Shown here: one piece after another, positions 1-7,492 of the stretch
Layout: the number at the start of each line of letters is the position of its first letter
How positions within the stretch are numbered: the stretch's first letter is position 1
Source of the DNA: Halogeometricum rufum
GTDB lineage: Archaea; Halobacteriota; Halobacteria; Halobacteriales; Haloferacaceae
NCBI RefSeq assembly: GCF_900112175.1
Contig: NZ_FOYT01000003.1
Location: 1-64,000, forward strand
Direction of reading: 5' to 3'
Length of the DNA: 64,000 nt
Notes under the pieces: generated by a model
Databases searched by the model: none
What the model was told of the DNA's origin: nothing
What the model saw: only the letters and a program-made list of their open reading frames with translations
Position numbers and translations under genes: made by a program

Positions 1-1062
1 GGACACCTCGACGCTGCCGTACTCGCTCACCTTCCCGAGGTCGTTGCGTTCGAGGTCCACCAGCATCGCGTGTTCGGCGCGTTCCTTCTCGTCGGACCGC
101 AGGTCGCGTTCCAGTTCGGCGTCCTCGGCGTCGGTCGCCCCGCGCGGCCGCGTCCCGGCGATGGGTTCCGTGCGGAGGCGGTCGCCGTCCACGTCGAGGA
201 GGAGTTCGGGGCTGGCGCTGACGAGGTCGATACCGGGGAACTCGACGAGCGCGGAGTACGGCGCGGGGTTCACGCGCCGGACGGCGTCGAACGTCTCGAC
301 GGGGTGGACGGCGGCGGGCGCGACCAGTCGGTGCGAGACGTTCGTCTGGAACGTGTCGCCGTCGCGGACGTACCGCTTGATTCGCTCGACGCGGTCCGCG
401 AACGCCGCCGCCCCGCACTCGCTCTCGAACGTCGCGCGGTCGCCGGCGGTGCGAACCGGCGGAACGCTCCCGTCGCCGTCGACCGCAGACCGCGCCAGCG
501 ACGTCGCCCGCCGCACGCCGTCCTCGTACGCCGCCGCCGGCGAGTCGTCGACGGTCGGGCAGGCGGTCACGCGCAGTTCGACGCTCCCCTCGCGCGGTTC
601 CTCCCACGCCGCGACCTGGTCGAACACGCCCAGTTGCATGCGCGGGAGGCCGTCCGACTGCGTCGTCGACGGCAGTGACTCCAGTTCGCGGGCCACGTCG
701 TACGACAGCCACCCGAACGCTCCGCAGGGGTACGGGACGTCGCAGTCGCCACGAGCGAGGTGCTCGCGTTCGAGGAGCGACGACAGTTCGGCGAGACTCG
801 GGCTGTCGTCGCCCCGCGACGCCGCGTCGGCGCCCACGCGAACCCGTTCCACCGGGTCAACGCCGAAGTAGCCCCACCCCGACTGCCCGCCGGTCGTCTC
901 GTAGTAGAAGCCCTCTGTCTCCTCGTCGCGGGCGCGACGGTAGGCCTCGTAGGGGTCTTCGACGGTGACGCGGACCTCGACGGGCACGCGGGCGCCCGGC
1001 GGTGCCGCCCGGGCCGTCTCGACGAACGGTGCTCGCTCCGTGACGGTGGTACACTCGGTCAT
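1..1062 (-). CDS. pabB: Aminodeoxychorismate/anthranilate synthase component I-like chorismate-binding enzyme (3' end cut by window edge)
   Basis: Read from an ATG at 1062 the frame is open to base 1, giving 354 residues of a chorismate-binding enzyme. The C-terminal half carries family hallmarks: FQTNVSHR, PAPYSALVEF, ASPELLL, EPIAGTRPRG and DEKERAEHAMLVDLERND, with the acidic metal and chorismate-binding residues. Enzymes of this family aminate chorismate with ammonia from a glutaminase partner, giving aminodeoxychorismate (folate) or anthranilate (tryptophan). I prefer PabB because folD lies head-to-head 327 bp away, but TrpE or an isochorismate synthase cannot be excluded without the missing C-terminus and its downstream neighbours. 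A TATA-like element lies near 1121-1127 on the minus strand. Confidence 0.82.
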   Translation of the reverse strand, partial: MTECTTVTERAPFVETARAAPPGARVPVEVRVTVEDPYEAYRRARDEETEGFYYETTGGQSGWGYFGVDPVERVRVGADAASRGDDSPSLAELSSLLEREHLARGDCDVPYPCGAFGWLSYDVARELESLPSTTQSDGLPRMQLGVFDQVAAWEEPREGSVELRVTACPTVDDSPAAAYEDGVRRATSLARSAVDGDGSVPPVRTAGDRATFESECGAAAFADRVERIKRYVRDGDTFQTNVSHRLVAPAAVHPVETFDAVRRVNPAPYSALVEFPGIDLVSASPELLLDVDGDRLRTEPIAGTRPRGATDAEDAELERDLRSDEKERAEHAMLVDLERNDLGKVSEYGSVEVS

Positions 1063-1388
1063 CTGTGAGGGGTCGCGGCGGGAGTCGTCGCCCCGCCTAC
1101 GTCGTGCCACACGCTCGGGTCGTCTCCGGCATAAAGCCTCGCGTAACCGGCGTTTCGGGGCGGTACGTGGCCGATTTCGCCGTCGGTCGACGCCGATTCG
1201 CCACCGGCGTTCCGCCGTCCACTTCAATGGGCGTACCATTCCACCTGCGGACCTATGTGGCTGGGTCGAGAGACGGTTTGCAGGATGGCGTCACGCGTCA
1301 CGTGCGGTCGGCGCGTCCGGTCGCGTCGCCGTTGGCGGTGCGCGCCGACCCGCGGACGTCCGCGTGACCATTCACGACTTCACTCACC
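1063..1388. other. Divergent intergenic region between pabB-like gene and folD
   Basis: This 326-bp spacer separates two divergent folate-related genes. It has a minus-strand TATA-like CTTTATG near 1121-1127 for the pabB-like gene. I see no convincing TATA box 26-28 nt before folD and no credible small gene; open frames here look like high-GC noise. Confidence 0.5.
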
Positions 1389-2282
1389 ATGACGACGATA
1401 ATCGACGGCAACGAGGTAGCCGACGGGATACAGGACGGGATAGCGTCGTGCGTCGAGACGCTCGCGGACGAGGGCGTCACACCGGGGTTGGCGACGGTGT
1501 TGATGAGCGACGACGACGCCAGCGAGACGTACGTGTCCATGAAACAGCGGACCTGCGAGGAACTCGGCATCGAGAGCTATCACCACGAGATAGCCCCCGA
1601 CGAACCGGCGTCGACGCTGTTCGACCGCATCGACGCGTTGAACGACGACCCGGCGGTTCACGGCATCCTCGTCCAGATGCCGGTTCCGGACCACGTGGAG
1701 AAGCGGGCGGTCCTCGAACGCATCGACCCGGCGAAGGACGTCGACGGCTTCCACCCGGAGAACGTCGGCCGACTGGTCGCCGGGAACGCCCGCTACAAGC
1801 CCTGCACGCCGCACGGCATCCAGAAACTTCTCGCCGCCTACGACGTGGAGACGGAGGGCGCGGACGCCGTCGTCGTCGGGCGCTCCGACATCGTCGGCAA
1901 GCCGATGGCGAACCTGTTCATCCAGCGTGACGCCGGCGGGAACGCAACGACCACGGTGTGTCACTCGCGGACGAAGAACCTCGCGGAGAAGACGCGTAAC
2001 GCGGACGTACTCGTGGCCGCCACGGGCGTCCCCGAGATGATAGACGGCGAGATGGTCGGCGAGGGCGCGACGGTCATCGACGTCGGCGTCAACCGCGTCG
2101 AGGCGGACACCGAGAAGGGGTACGAACTCGTCGGCGACGTGGAGTTCGAGAGTGCCAAGGAGAAGGCGTCGGCCATCACGCCCGTCCCCGGCGGCGTCGG
2201 ACCCCTCACCATCGCGATGCTGATGTACAACACGGTGAAGGCGGCGAGCCTCCAGTCGGGCATCGCCGTGGACCTCCCCTGA
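1389..2282 (+). CDS. folD: Bifunctional methylenetetrahydrofolate dehydrogenase/methenyltetrahydrofolate cyclohydrolase FolD
   Basis: This 297-residue protein has full FolD length and all family signatures. They include the catalytic-lysine motif YVSMKQRTC (K52), ILVQMPVPDH, DVDGFHPENVGRL, the Rossmann segment VVVGRSDIVGKPMA, and the C-terminal PVPGGVGPLTIAML. FolD oxidises 5,10-methylene-THF with NAD(P)+ and hydrolyses 5,10-methenyl-THF to 10-formyl-THF in the cytoplasm. This fits haloarchaea that use tetrahydrofolate as their one-carbon carrier. The start is the first ATG, giving the usual MTTIIDG N-terminus. A decayed copy of its 5' part lies at 3700-3969. Confidence 0.97.
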   Translation: MTTIIDGNEVADGIQDGIASCVETLADEGVTPGLATVLMSDDDASETYVSMKQRTCEELGIESYHHEIAPDEPASTLFDRIDALNDDPAVHGILVQMPVPDHVEKRAVLERIDPAKDVDGFHPENVGRLVAGNARYKPCTPHGIQKLLAAYDVETEGADAVVVGRSDIVGKPMANLFIQRDAGGNATTTVCHSRTKNLAEKTRNADVLVAATGVPEMIDGEMVGEGATVIDVGVNRVEADTEKGYELVGDVEFESAKEKASAITPVPGGVGPLTIAMLMYNTVKAASLQSGIAVDLP

Positions 2283-2533
2283 CACCCGCCGCCGCGGTCC
2301 GTATCTGGTACCCCCTGGGACCCCTGATTTCGTCTGTTACCGTCCCGACGCCGCCGCAGTCGCTGGTCGACGGCGCGTTCGGCGAGCGTTCGCCCGCCGG
2401 TGCTTCGGTCGACACTCCCGGCCGGCGCGTCGAGTCGACGCTCCGCACGAAACAGCACCTCTCAGAAAAGTCGGGAGTCGAGTTTCGAGTCGCAGACCCC
2501 CGCACCGGACTACCGGGGGTCCGCACCAGCGAC

Positions 2534-2734
2534 TCAATGCACCTCGACGGCGCCGCACTCGGGGCAGGTCACTTCGACCGCGTCCCGCGCGTCCGCCGCG
2601 TCCTCGACGAGTTCGTAGCCTCTCGCGCACTGTTCGTGGAGGAAGACCCGGTGGTCTCCGTGGTCCCCGAGGACGATGTCGTCCCGTTCGTCCGGGAGGA
2701 CTAACCCGTGGCAGAAGTAGCACTCGGCGTCCAT
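2534..2734 (-). CDS. Small zinc-ribbon protein (66 aa)
   Basis: This 66-residue acidic protein has an N-terminal CYFC pair (residues 5-8), a His/Cys segment HEQC in the middle and a C-terminal CPEC pair. That is the pattern of a small treble-clef or zinc-ribbon fold. Single-domain zinc-finger proteins of this size are abundant in haloarchaea and mostly uncharacterised, so no function can be given. It stands alone, convergent with folD and divergent from cysE 88 bp away. A minus-strand box in the cysE/zinc-ribbon spacer (around 2755-2762, TATCACGA) is only a weak promoter candidate. Confidence 0.72.
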   Translation of the reverse strand: MDAECYFCHGLVLPDERDDIVLGDHGDHRVFLHEQCARGYELVEDAADARDAVEVTCPECGAVEVH

Positions 2735-2822
2735 ACCGGTATATGGTGACTAATCGTGATATAACTGCCCCCGCGCGCCGGCGGCGTCCACTACTAAGAC
2801 GTTCGGCGGCGAACGCCGGAGC

Positions 2823-3692
2823 ATGGAGTACCGGTACACGGGAGAGGCGCACGAACGGTTGTACGCTTCCTACCGCGACGACGAGGACCCGTATCCGAAG
2901 CAGGCCCCGATGGAGTTCCCGACGCAGCGTCACAGTCGCGACGAAGTGGACATCCTGAAGCGACTGTTCTTCCCCACGTGCTGGAACGCGGCCAGCCTCG
3001 TGCGAGAGGAGTCGGCCATCCTCGACCACCTCGACGAACTCGGGACGCTGTTCTACGCGGGGATTCGCCCGTACACGGACGAGGACCCGGCGGCCACCGT
3101 CGAGACGATTCTCGACCGGCTTCCGGACATCCGCGCGCGCCTGAAGAAGGACGTCGAAGCCGCCTACAAGGGCGACCCGGCGGCGAAGACGTATCTGGAG
3201 ATAATCCGCTCGTACCCCGGCGTCCTCGCCATCCAGGTCCAGCGCGTCGCGCACGCGCTGTACGAGGCGGGTGCGGGAGAGTACGCCCGCGAACTCACCG
3301 AGTACGCGAAGACGCAGACCGGCATCGACATCCACCCCGGAGCCGAGATAGGCGAGTACTTCTTCGTCGACCACGGCACCGGCGTCGTCATCGGTGAGAC
3401 GGCCACCGTCGGCGACTGGGTTCGGCTCTATCAGGACGTGACCCTCGGAGCGCTCCACTTCGAGAAGGACGAGACGGAGGAACACAAACTCAAGAAGGGG
3501 TACAAGCGCCACCCGGACATCGGCGACCACGTCGTCATCGGGGCCGGCACGAAGGTGCTGGGGGCGATAACCGTCGGCGACCACGTCAGCATCGGGGCCA
3601 ACTCGTGGGTGTCCGAGGACGTGCCGGATCACACCACGGTCCTCGTCAGCGACCACCCCACGCAGGAACGCAAGAAGACGGACCGAACGTAA
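2823..3692 (+). CDS. cysE: Serine O-acetyltransferase
   Basis: This 289-residue protein has an alpha-helical N-terminal domain (about 1-170) followed by a left-handed beta-helix of hexapeptide repeats. Typical motifs are TGIDIHPGAEIGEYFFVDHG, VIGETATVGDWVRLYQ, DIGDHVVIGAGTKVLG and ITVGDHVSIGANSWV; the catalytic His lies in the FVDHGTG segment. The enzyme transfers acetyl from acetyl-CoA to L-serine, giving O-acetylserine, the substrate of cysteine synthase. The long helical N-terminus resembles EpsC/SATase-type enzymes rather than short sugar acetyltransferases. It is monocistronic here, with no cysK in the window. Its tail is extended by charged residues ending KKTDRT. Confidence 0.93.
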   Translation: MEYRYTGEAHERLYASYRDDEDPYPKQAPMEFPTQRHSRDEVDILKRLFFPTCWNAASLVREESAILDHLDELGTLFYAGIRPYTDEDPAATVETILDRLPDIRARLKKDVEAAYKGDPAAKTYLEIIRSYPGVLAIQVQRVAHALYEAGAGEYARELTEYAKTQTGIDIHPGAEIGEYFFVDHGTGVVIGETATVGDWVRLYQDVTLGALHFEKDETEEHKLKKGYKRHPDIGDHVVIGAGTKVLGAITVGDHVSIGANSWVSEDVPDHTTVLVSDHPTQERKKTDRT

Positions 3693-3699
3693 CCCGAGC

Positions 3700-3969
3700 G
3701 ACCGAATCGACGCTGATGCGGGCGAATCGCTCGCCGAGTCCGTCGTCGAGGGCGTCGAGTCGGACGCCGAGAGCCTGCGGGAGCGGAGACACACGGCGAC
3801 GCACGGAACGGTGTTGACGAGCGACAGCGAGGCCGACGAGCGGTTCACGACGACGAAGCACGAGCGCTGTGCGGCCGTCGGCATCGAGACGGAACGCGTC
3901 GACGTGACCGCACGGCAGGCCGGCTACGACGAGTTCGTCTGCGACGAACGAACCGCGTCTACGCCGTAG
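3700..3969 (+). pseudogene. Decayed folD 5' fragment
   Basis: One frame is open from 3700 to a TAG at 3967-3969 and has no start codon. Its middle, ATHGTVLTSDSEADERF followed by KHERCAAVGIE, aligns with the N-terminal region of FolD at 1389-2282 (LATVLMSDDDASETY, KQRTCEELGIE). Shared positions include TVL, SD, A, E, the lysine and the C-x3-GIE spacing. The match then runs into REARQ-like divergent sequence and stops, so only about the first quarter of FolD is represented. I infer a relic of a second folD copy or a displaced homologue. The alignment was done by eye. Confidence 0.6.
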
Positions 3970-4109
3970 ATACGCCGACTTCAGCCGCGTTCGGAGCCGG
4001 ATAGACGCCTTCTTTCGCGAGATGGCGCGAGTTCGGCCATTCTCTGACTCAGATTTGGCATATATGTATTCATAGAGACAGTACTGACAGTCATCTCAGC
4101 GATTCGAGA

Positions 4110-4170
4110 TGTAGAATCGCAGATAGAACGGAGGATAGAACGGAGGATAGAATCGCGGGTAGAACGTCGG
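4110..4170 (+). repeat. Imperfect 12-bp tandem repeat (GGATAGAACGGA-like)
   Basis: Four to five imperfect copies of a roughly 12-bp unit lie in a row here: GTAGAATCGCA, GATAGAACGGA, GGATAGAACGGA, GGATAGAATCGCG and GGTAGAACGTCG. They sit about 65-130 bp upstream of the aldolase gene, in the 270-bp gap after the folD relic. The unit has no coding potential that I can see. Confidence 0.75.
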
Positions 4171-4209
4171 GTGGGACGCCGGTCGAGTCGTCCGACGTCC
4201 GACCACGGC

Positions 4210-4217
4210 GTTTAAGC
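4210..4217 (+). promoter_or_regulatory. TATA box of the aldolase gene
   Basis: GTTTAAGC is centred 26 nt before the ATG at 4240. This spacing predicts a leaderless transcript and favours 4240 over the in-frame ATG at 4234. Confidence 0.6.
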
Positions 4218-4239
4218 GGGTCCTCTACGAGCGATGCGT

Positions 4240-4890
4240 ATGAGCCGAGAGACAGCGGCGCGCATCCGAGACAGCGGCGTCGTCGCCATCGCTCGCGGTA
4301 CCGACGCCGACGCCGTCGTCGACACCGTCGACGCCATCCGTCGCGGCGGCGTCCCCACCGTCGAAGTGACCGCGAACACCGACGGCGTCCTCGACATGAT
4401 ACGCGACGTGTCGTCGACGTTCACCGCTGACGAACTCACCGTCGGCGCGGGGACGGTCCTCGACGCCGAAACCGCCCGGGCGGCCATCCTCGCGGGCGCG
4501 GAGTTCGTCGTCACGCCGTCCTTCGACGAGGGCGTCGTGCGGACGGCGAACCGCTACGGGAAGCCCTCGCTGGTGGGCATCGCCACGCCGACGGAGGCAG
4601 TCGACGCGTTCGAGGCCGGCGCGGACATGGTGAAGGTGTTCCCGGCGGCGACCCTCGGACCGGGGTTCGTCTCCGCACTCGGCGGCCCCCTCGGTCACGT
4701 CCCGACGGTGCCGACGGGCGGCGTCGGCCTCGGGAACGTCCGCGACTTCTTCGAGGCGGGCGCGACTGCCGTCGGCGTCGGGAGCGCCATCGTGGACGCC
4801 GACGCCGTCGCGCGCGGCGACTTCGACGCCGTCGAGGCGAACGCCCGCGGGTTCGCCGAAGCGGTCGAAGACGTCCGTAACGGGGACTGA
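4240..4890 (+). CDS. eda: 2-dehydro-3-deoxy-phosphogluconate/phosphogalactonate aldolase (Eda family)
   Basis: This 216-residue TIM-barrel class I aldolase of the bacterial KDPG type has VEVTANT (catalytic Glu), VGAGTVLDAE, FVVTPSFD, MVKVFPA with the Schiff-base Lys132, and VPTGGVGLGNVRDF (phosphate loop). It cleaves KDPG or KDPGal to pyruvate and glyceraldehyde 3-phosphate. The neighbouring galactonate dehydratase makes KDPGal the likely substrate in vivo, after phosphorylation by a kinase not encoded in this window. ATG 4240 is chosen because the TATA box lies 26 nt upstream; 4234 is an alternative. A perfect hairpin terminator follows. Confidence 0.9.
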   Translation: MSRETAARIRDSGVVAIARGTDADAVVDTVDAIRRGGVPTVEVTANTDGVLDMIRDVSSTFTADELTVGAGTVLDAETARAAILAGAEFVVTPSFDEGVVRTANRYGKPSLVGIATPTEAVDAFEAGADMVKVFPAATLGPGFVSALGGPLGHVPTVPTGGVGLGNVRDFFEAGATAVGVGSAIVDADAVARGDFDAVEANARGFAEAVEDVRNGD

Positions 4891-4896
4891 ACCGCC

Positions 4897-4916
4897 CCCG
4901 GCCGAAGTCGGCCGGG
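4897..4916. terminator. Hairpin between convergent genes
   Basis: A 9-bp perfect inverted repeat, CCCGGCCGA / TCGGCCGGG, with a 2-nt spacer fills the gap between the aldolase stop (4890) and the convergent gene ending at 4920. It is placed to end transcription from both sides. No T-run follows, so termination is inferred from position only. Confidence 0.5.
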
Positions 4917-4919
4917 CGC

Positions 4920-5345
4920 TCAGGCCGACGATTCGAGGAGGAGGGTCGAGATGGTCGCCGCGGCCGTCTCGAACTCGTCCACGTCCATCGCGTCCGTCGT
5001 GAGGAGGACGCCGTGGTCGCCTTCGAGAATCCGGACGACGAAGCCGTCGCGGTGGAACCGGACGGTGAACTCGTAGTCGCCGATGCCGACCGGGTCCTCG
5101 GCCGCCAGCGCCGACCGAACCGGCGACTCCGCGAACCCCACCGTCTCGAAGTCCACGAGTCGCGCCTTCGCGGTGCGCGCCGCCTCGGGCGACTCGTACA
5201 GGTCGCTCCGGAGATAGACCACGTCGAACGCGGACGGCGTGAAGTAGACGACGCTTCGGAGCGTGTCGCCCAGACCCGTGCGCGCGGCGCCGATTATCCC
5301 CTCCGCCAACTCCGAACCGATTCCCGTGTGGTATTTGTCTGCCAT
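4920..5345 (-). CDS. Conserved haloarchaeal hypothetical protein (141 aa, DUF7522-like)
   Basis: This 141-residue soluble acidic protein has no transmembrane segment and no catalytic motif I recognise. It starts MADKYHTG and contains the segments RSVVYFTPSAFDVVYLRSDL and GDYEFTVRFHRDGFVVRI. Its size and pattern resemble a widespread haloarchaeal family of unknown function (I believe DUF7522; not checked). It is convergent with the aldolase and separated from the galactonate genes by about 125 bp, so membership in the sugar locus is uncertain. Confidence 0.75.
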   Translation of the reverse strand: MADKYHTGIGSELAEGIIGAARTGLGDTLRSVVYFTPSAFDVVYLRSDLYESPEAARTAKARLVDFETVGFAESPVRSALAAEDPVGIGDYEFTVRFHRDGFVVRILEGDHGVLLTTDAMDVDEFETAAATISTLLLESSA

Positions 5346-5469
5346 ACGTCCAGTACTGTCGCTCAGAGACTATCACCGTATCGTCAGACCGCGGAGAGCG
5401 TCCTGACGGCGAGAACGTCGGGAGGGGAACTCCGAAGAACGTCGAGGTGTGCGCCGGAGTCGGTCCGAG

Positions 5470-6282
5470 TCAGTCGCCGTCCCGGCGGCGTCGGTAGTCC
5501 GGGAGCGTGTCGTCCTGCATGACTGCGGCCCGCCCGCCGTCCGCGAGCAGGTTCGCGCCCGTGACGAACGCGGCGTCGTCGCTGGCGAGGAAGGAGACGA
5601 CGCCGGCGACGTCCGCGGGGGTTCCGAGTCGGCCCGTCGGGTGGATGGCTTCGAGTTCGCGGCGGCGTTCGTCGGACATCTCGCCGGTGGTTCGGTCGAT
5701 GGCGACCCAGCCCGGGTTCACCGTGTTGACGCGGACGTTCGGACCGAAGTCGAGCGCCATCGCCCGCGTCATGCCGTCGATGCCCGCTTTCACCGCGTTG
5801 TAGGGGAACTTCTCCGGCATCGTCAGCACGGCGTGGTTCGAGGAGACGTTGACGACGGCGCCGCGGTCCATCTCGGCGAACGCGTGCTTCGCACAGAGCC
5901 AGTACGACCGGAAGTCCGTCTCGAGGACGAACTCCCAGTCGTCCATCGTCGCCTCGTCCGCGGCGGTGTCCGTCTCGACGCCCGCGTTGTTGACGAGGAC
6001 GTCGACGCCGCCGAACTCCTCGACGGTGGCCTCGACGAGTGCCGCGACGTCGTCCGGGTCGCGCACGTCGGCGCGGACGAACCGGGCCGACCCGCCCTCG
6101 TCCCTGATTCGCTCGACGACTGCCTCGCCCGCCTCGGCGGTCCGGCCCGTGACGACGACGTTCGCGCCCTCGGCCGCGAGGCGTTCGGCGACGCCCGCAC
6201 CGATACCGCGCGTCGACCCCGTGACGAGGGCCGTGTCGCCGTCGAAGCGACCGGGGACCGGCGTCGGGTCGCCGCCTACCAT
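5470..6282 (-). CDS. SDR-family sugar 1-dehydrogenase (probable galactose dehydrogenase)
   Basis: This 270-residue short-chain dehydrogenase has the cofactor loop TGSTRGIGAGVAE, the structural NNAG motif, a catalytic Ser in NVSSNHAV, and Tyr161-x3-Lys165 in PYNAVKAG. The C-terminal FVTGANLLADGG is typical of the glucose 1-dehydrogenase group. The ATG at 6282 overlaps the end of dgoD by 7 bp, so the two are translationally coupled. The partner makes NAD(P)-dependent oxidation of galactose to galactonolactone the likely reaction. A later oxidoreductase step is the alternative, since SDR specificity cannot be read from sequence. Confidence 0.85.
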   Translation of the reverse strand: MVGGDPTPVPGRFDGDTALVTGSTRGIGAGVAERLAAEGANVVVTGRTAEAGEAVVERIRDEGGSARFVRADVRDPDDVAALVEATVEEFGGVDVLVNNAGVETDTAADEATMDDWEFVLETDFRSYWLCAKHAFAEMDRGAVVNVSSNHAVLTMPEKFPYNAVKAGIDGMTRAMALDFGPNVRVNTVNPGWVAIDRTTGEMSDERRRELEAIHPTGRLGTPADVAGVVSFLASDDAAFVTGANLLADGGRAAVMQDDTLPDYRRRRDGD

Positions 6283-7424
6283 TCGGCGACGCTCCCGTCG
6301 GGGTGTCGCCACACCGGGTTGTGCCAGTCGTCGTGCCCGGCGCGGTCCTCGACGACCGAGGCGTCGATGTCGACGCCGAGGCCCGGGCCCTCGGGGATGT
6401 CCACGAAGCCGTCGTCGTACTCGAACACCGAGGTGTCGGCGAGGTAGTCGAGCACGTCGGACGTCTCGTTGTAGTGGATGTCGAGGCTCTGCTCCTGGAT
6501 GAGGGCGTTGGGCGCGCAGGCGTCGACCTGCAGGCAGGCGGCCAGCGCGATGGGTCCGAGCGGGCAGTGCGGCGCGAGCGCCACGTCGTACGCTTCGGCC
6601 ATGCTCGCTATCTTGTTGACCTCGGTGATGCCGCCGGCGTGACTCACGTCGGGTTGGATGACGTCGACGACGCCCTGTTCGAACACCTGCTTGAAGTCCC
6701 ACCGAGAGAACATCCGTTCGCCCGTCGCTATCGGCGTGGTGGTGTGCTGGGCGATTTCGGCGAGCGCGTCGTTGTGTTCGGGCAACACCGGTTCCTCGAC
6801 GAAGAACGGTTCGTGTTCGGACAGCGCCTCCGCGAGGCGCTTCGCCATCGGCTTCGTCACGCGGCCGTGGAAGTCGACGCCGATGTCCACCTCCGGCCCC
6901 ACCGCCTCCCGGACCGCACCGAGTCGCTCGACGGCGCGCGCGACGGTGTCCGGCGAGTCGATTCGGCTGAGTTCCGACGTGGCGTTCATCTTCAGCGCCG
7001 TGAAGCCCGCGTCGACCTTCTCGCGGGCGGCGTCGGCGACGCCGCCGGGTCGGTCGCCGCCGATCCACTGGTAGACGCGGATGCGGTCGCGGGCCTTCCC
7101 GCCGAGCAGTTCGTGGACGGGGGCGTCGTAGCACTTCCCCTTGATGTCCCAGAGCGCCTGGTCGATGCCGGCGATGGCGCTCATGAGGACGGGACCGCCG
7201 CGGTAGAAGCCGCCGCGGTACATCGTCTGCCAGTGGTCTTCGATACGGAGCGGGTCCGTCCCGAGGAGGTAGGTGTCCATCAACTCCTCGACGGCGGTTC
7301 TGACGGTTCGGGCGCGTCCCTCGACGACGGGTTCACCCCACCCGACGAGACCGGCGTCGGTCTCGACGCGCAGGAACAGCCATCGCGGCGGGACGGCGTA
7401 GAGGTCGTAGTCGACTATCTTCAT
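6276..7424 (-). CDS. dgoD: D-galactonate dehydratase
   Basis: This 382-residue enolase-superfamily protein has exactly the length of bacterial DgoD. The signatures are near-diagnostic: DVDFHGR-like GVDFHGRV, the metal ligand Glu in FVEEPVLPEHND, GERMFSRWDFKQV, QPDVSHAGGITE, and the catalytic-His segment APHCPLGPIALAACL. It dehydrates D-galactonate to 2-keto-3-deoxygalactonate. I start it at MKIVDYDLY (ATG 7424); the upstream in-frame extension is Arg/Asn-rich and not family-like. It follows the ABC ATPase gene by 68 bp and overlaps the SDR gene, so the last two operon genes are the first two oxidation steps of galactose. Confidence 0.93.
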   Translation of the reverse strand: MKIVDYDLYAVPPRWLFLRVETDAGLVGWGEPVVEGRARTVRTAVEELMDTYLLGTDPLRIEDHWQTMYRGGFYRGGPVLMSAIAGIDQALWDIKGKCYDAPVHELLGGKARDRIRVYQWIGGDRPGGVADAAREKVDAGFTALKMNATSELSRIDSPDTVARAVERLGAVREAVGPEVDIGVDFHGRVTKPMAKRLAEALSEHEPFFVEEPVLPEHNDALAEIAQHTTTPIATGERMFSRWDFKQVFEQGVVDVIQPDVSHAGGITEVNKIASMAEAYDVALAPHCPLGPIALAACLQVDACAPNALIQEQSLDIHYNETSDVLDYLADTSVFEYDDGFVDIPEGPGLGVDIDASVVEDRAGHDDWHNPVWRHPDGSVAEW

Positions 7425-7492
7425 GCTGGGTCGGTCGTTGTGTTCGCTCTCATTTAGCTCTGCGTTCGACGTCCGCTGCGGAGGCGAGCGTC

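Noticed and set aside
2337-3884. A 515-codon minus-strand frame over cysE
   Set aside because: It is antisense to serine acetyltransferase and merges with non-coding sequence; no domain features.
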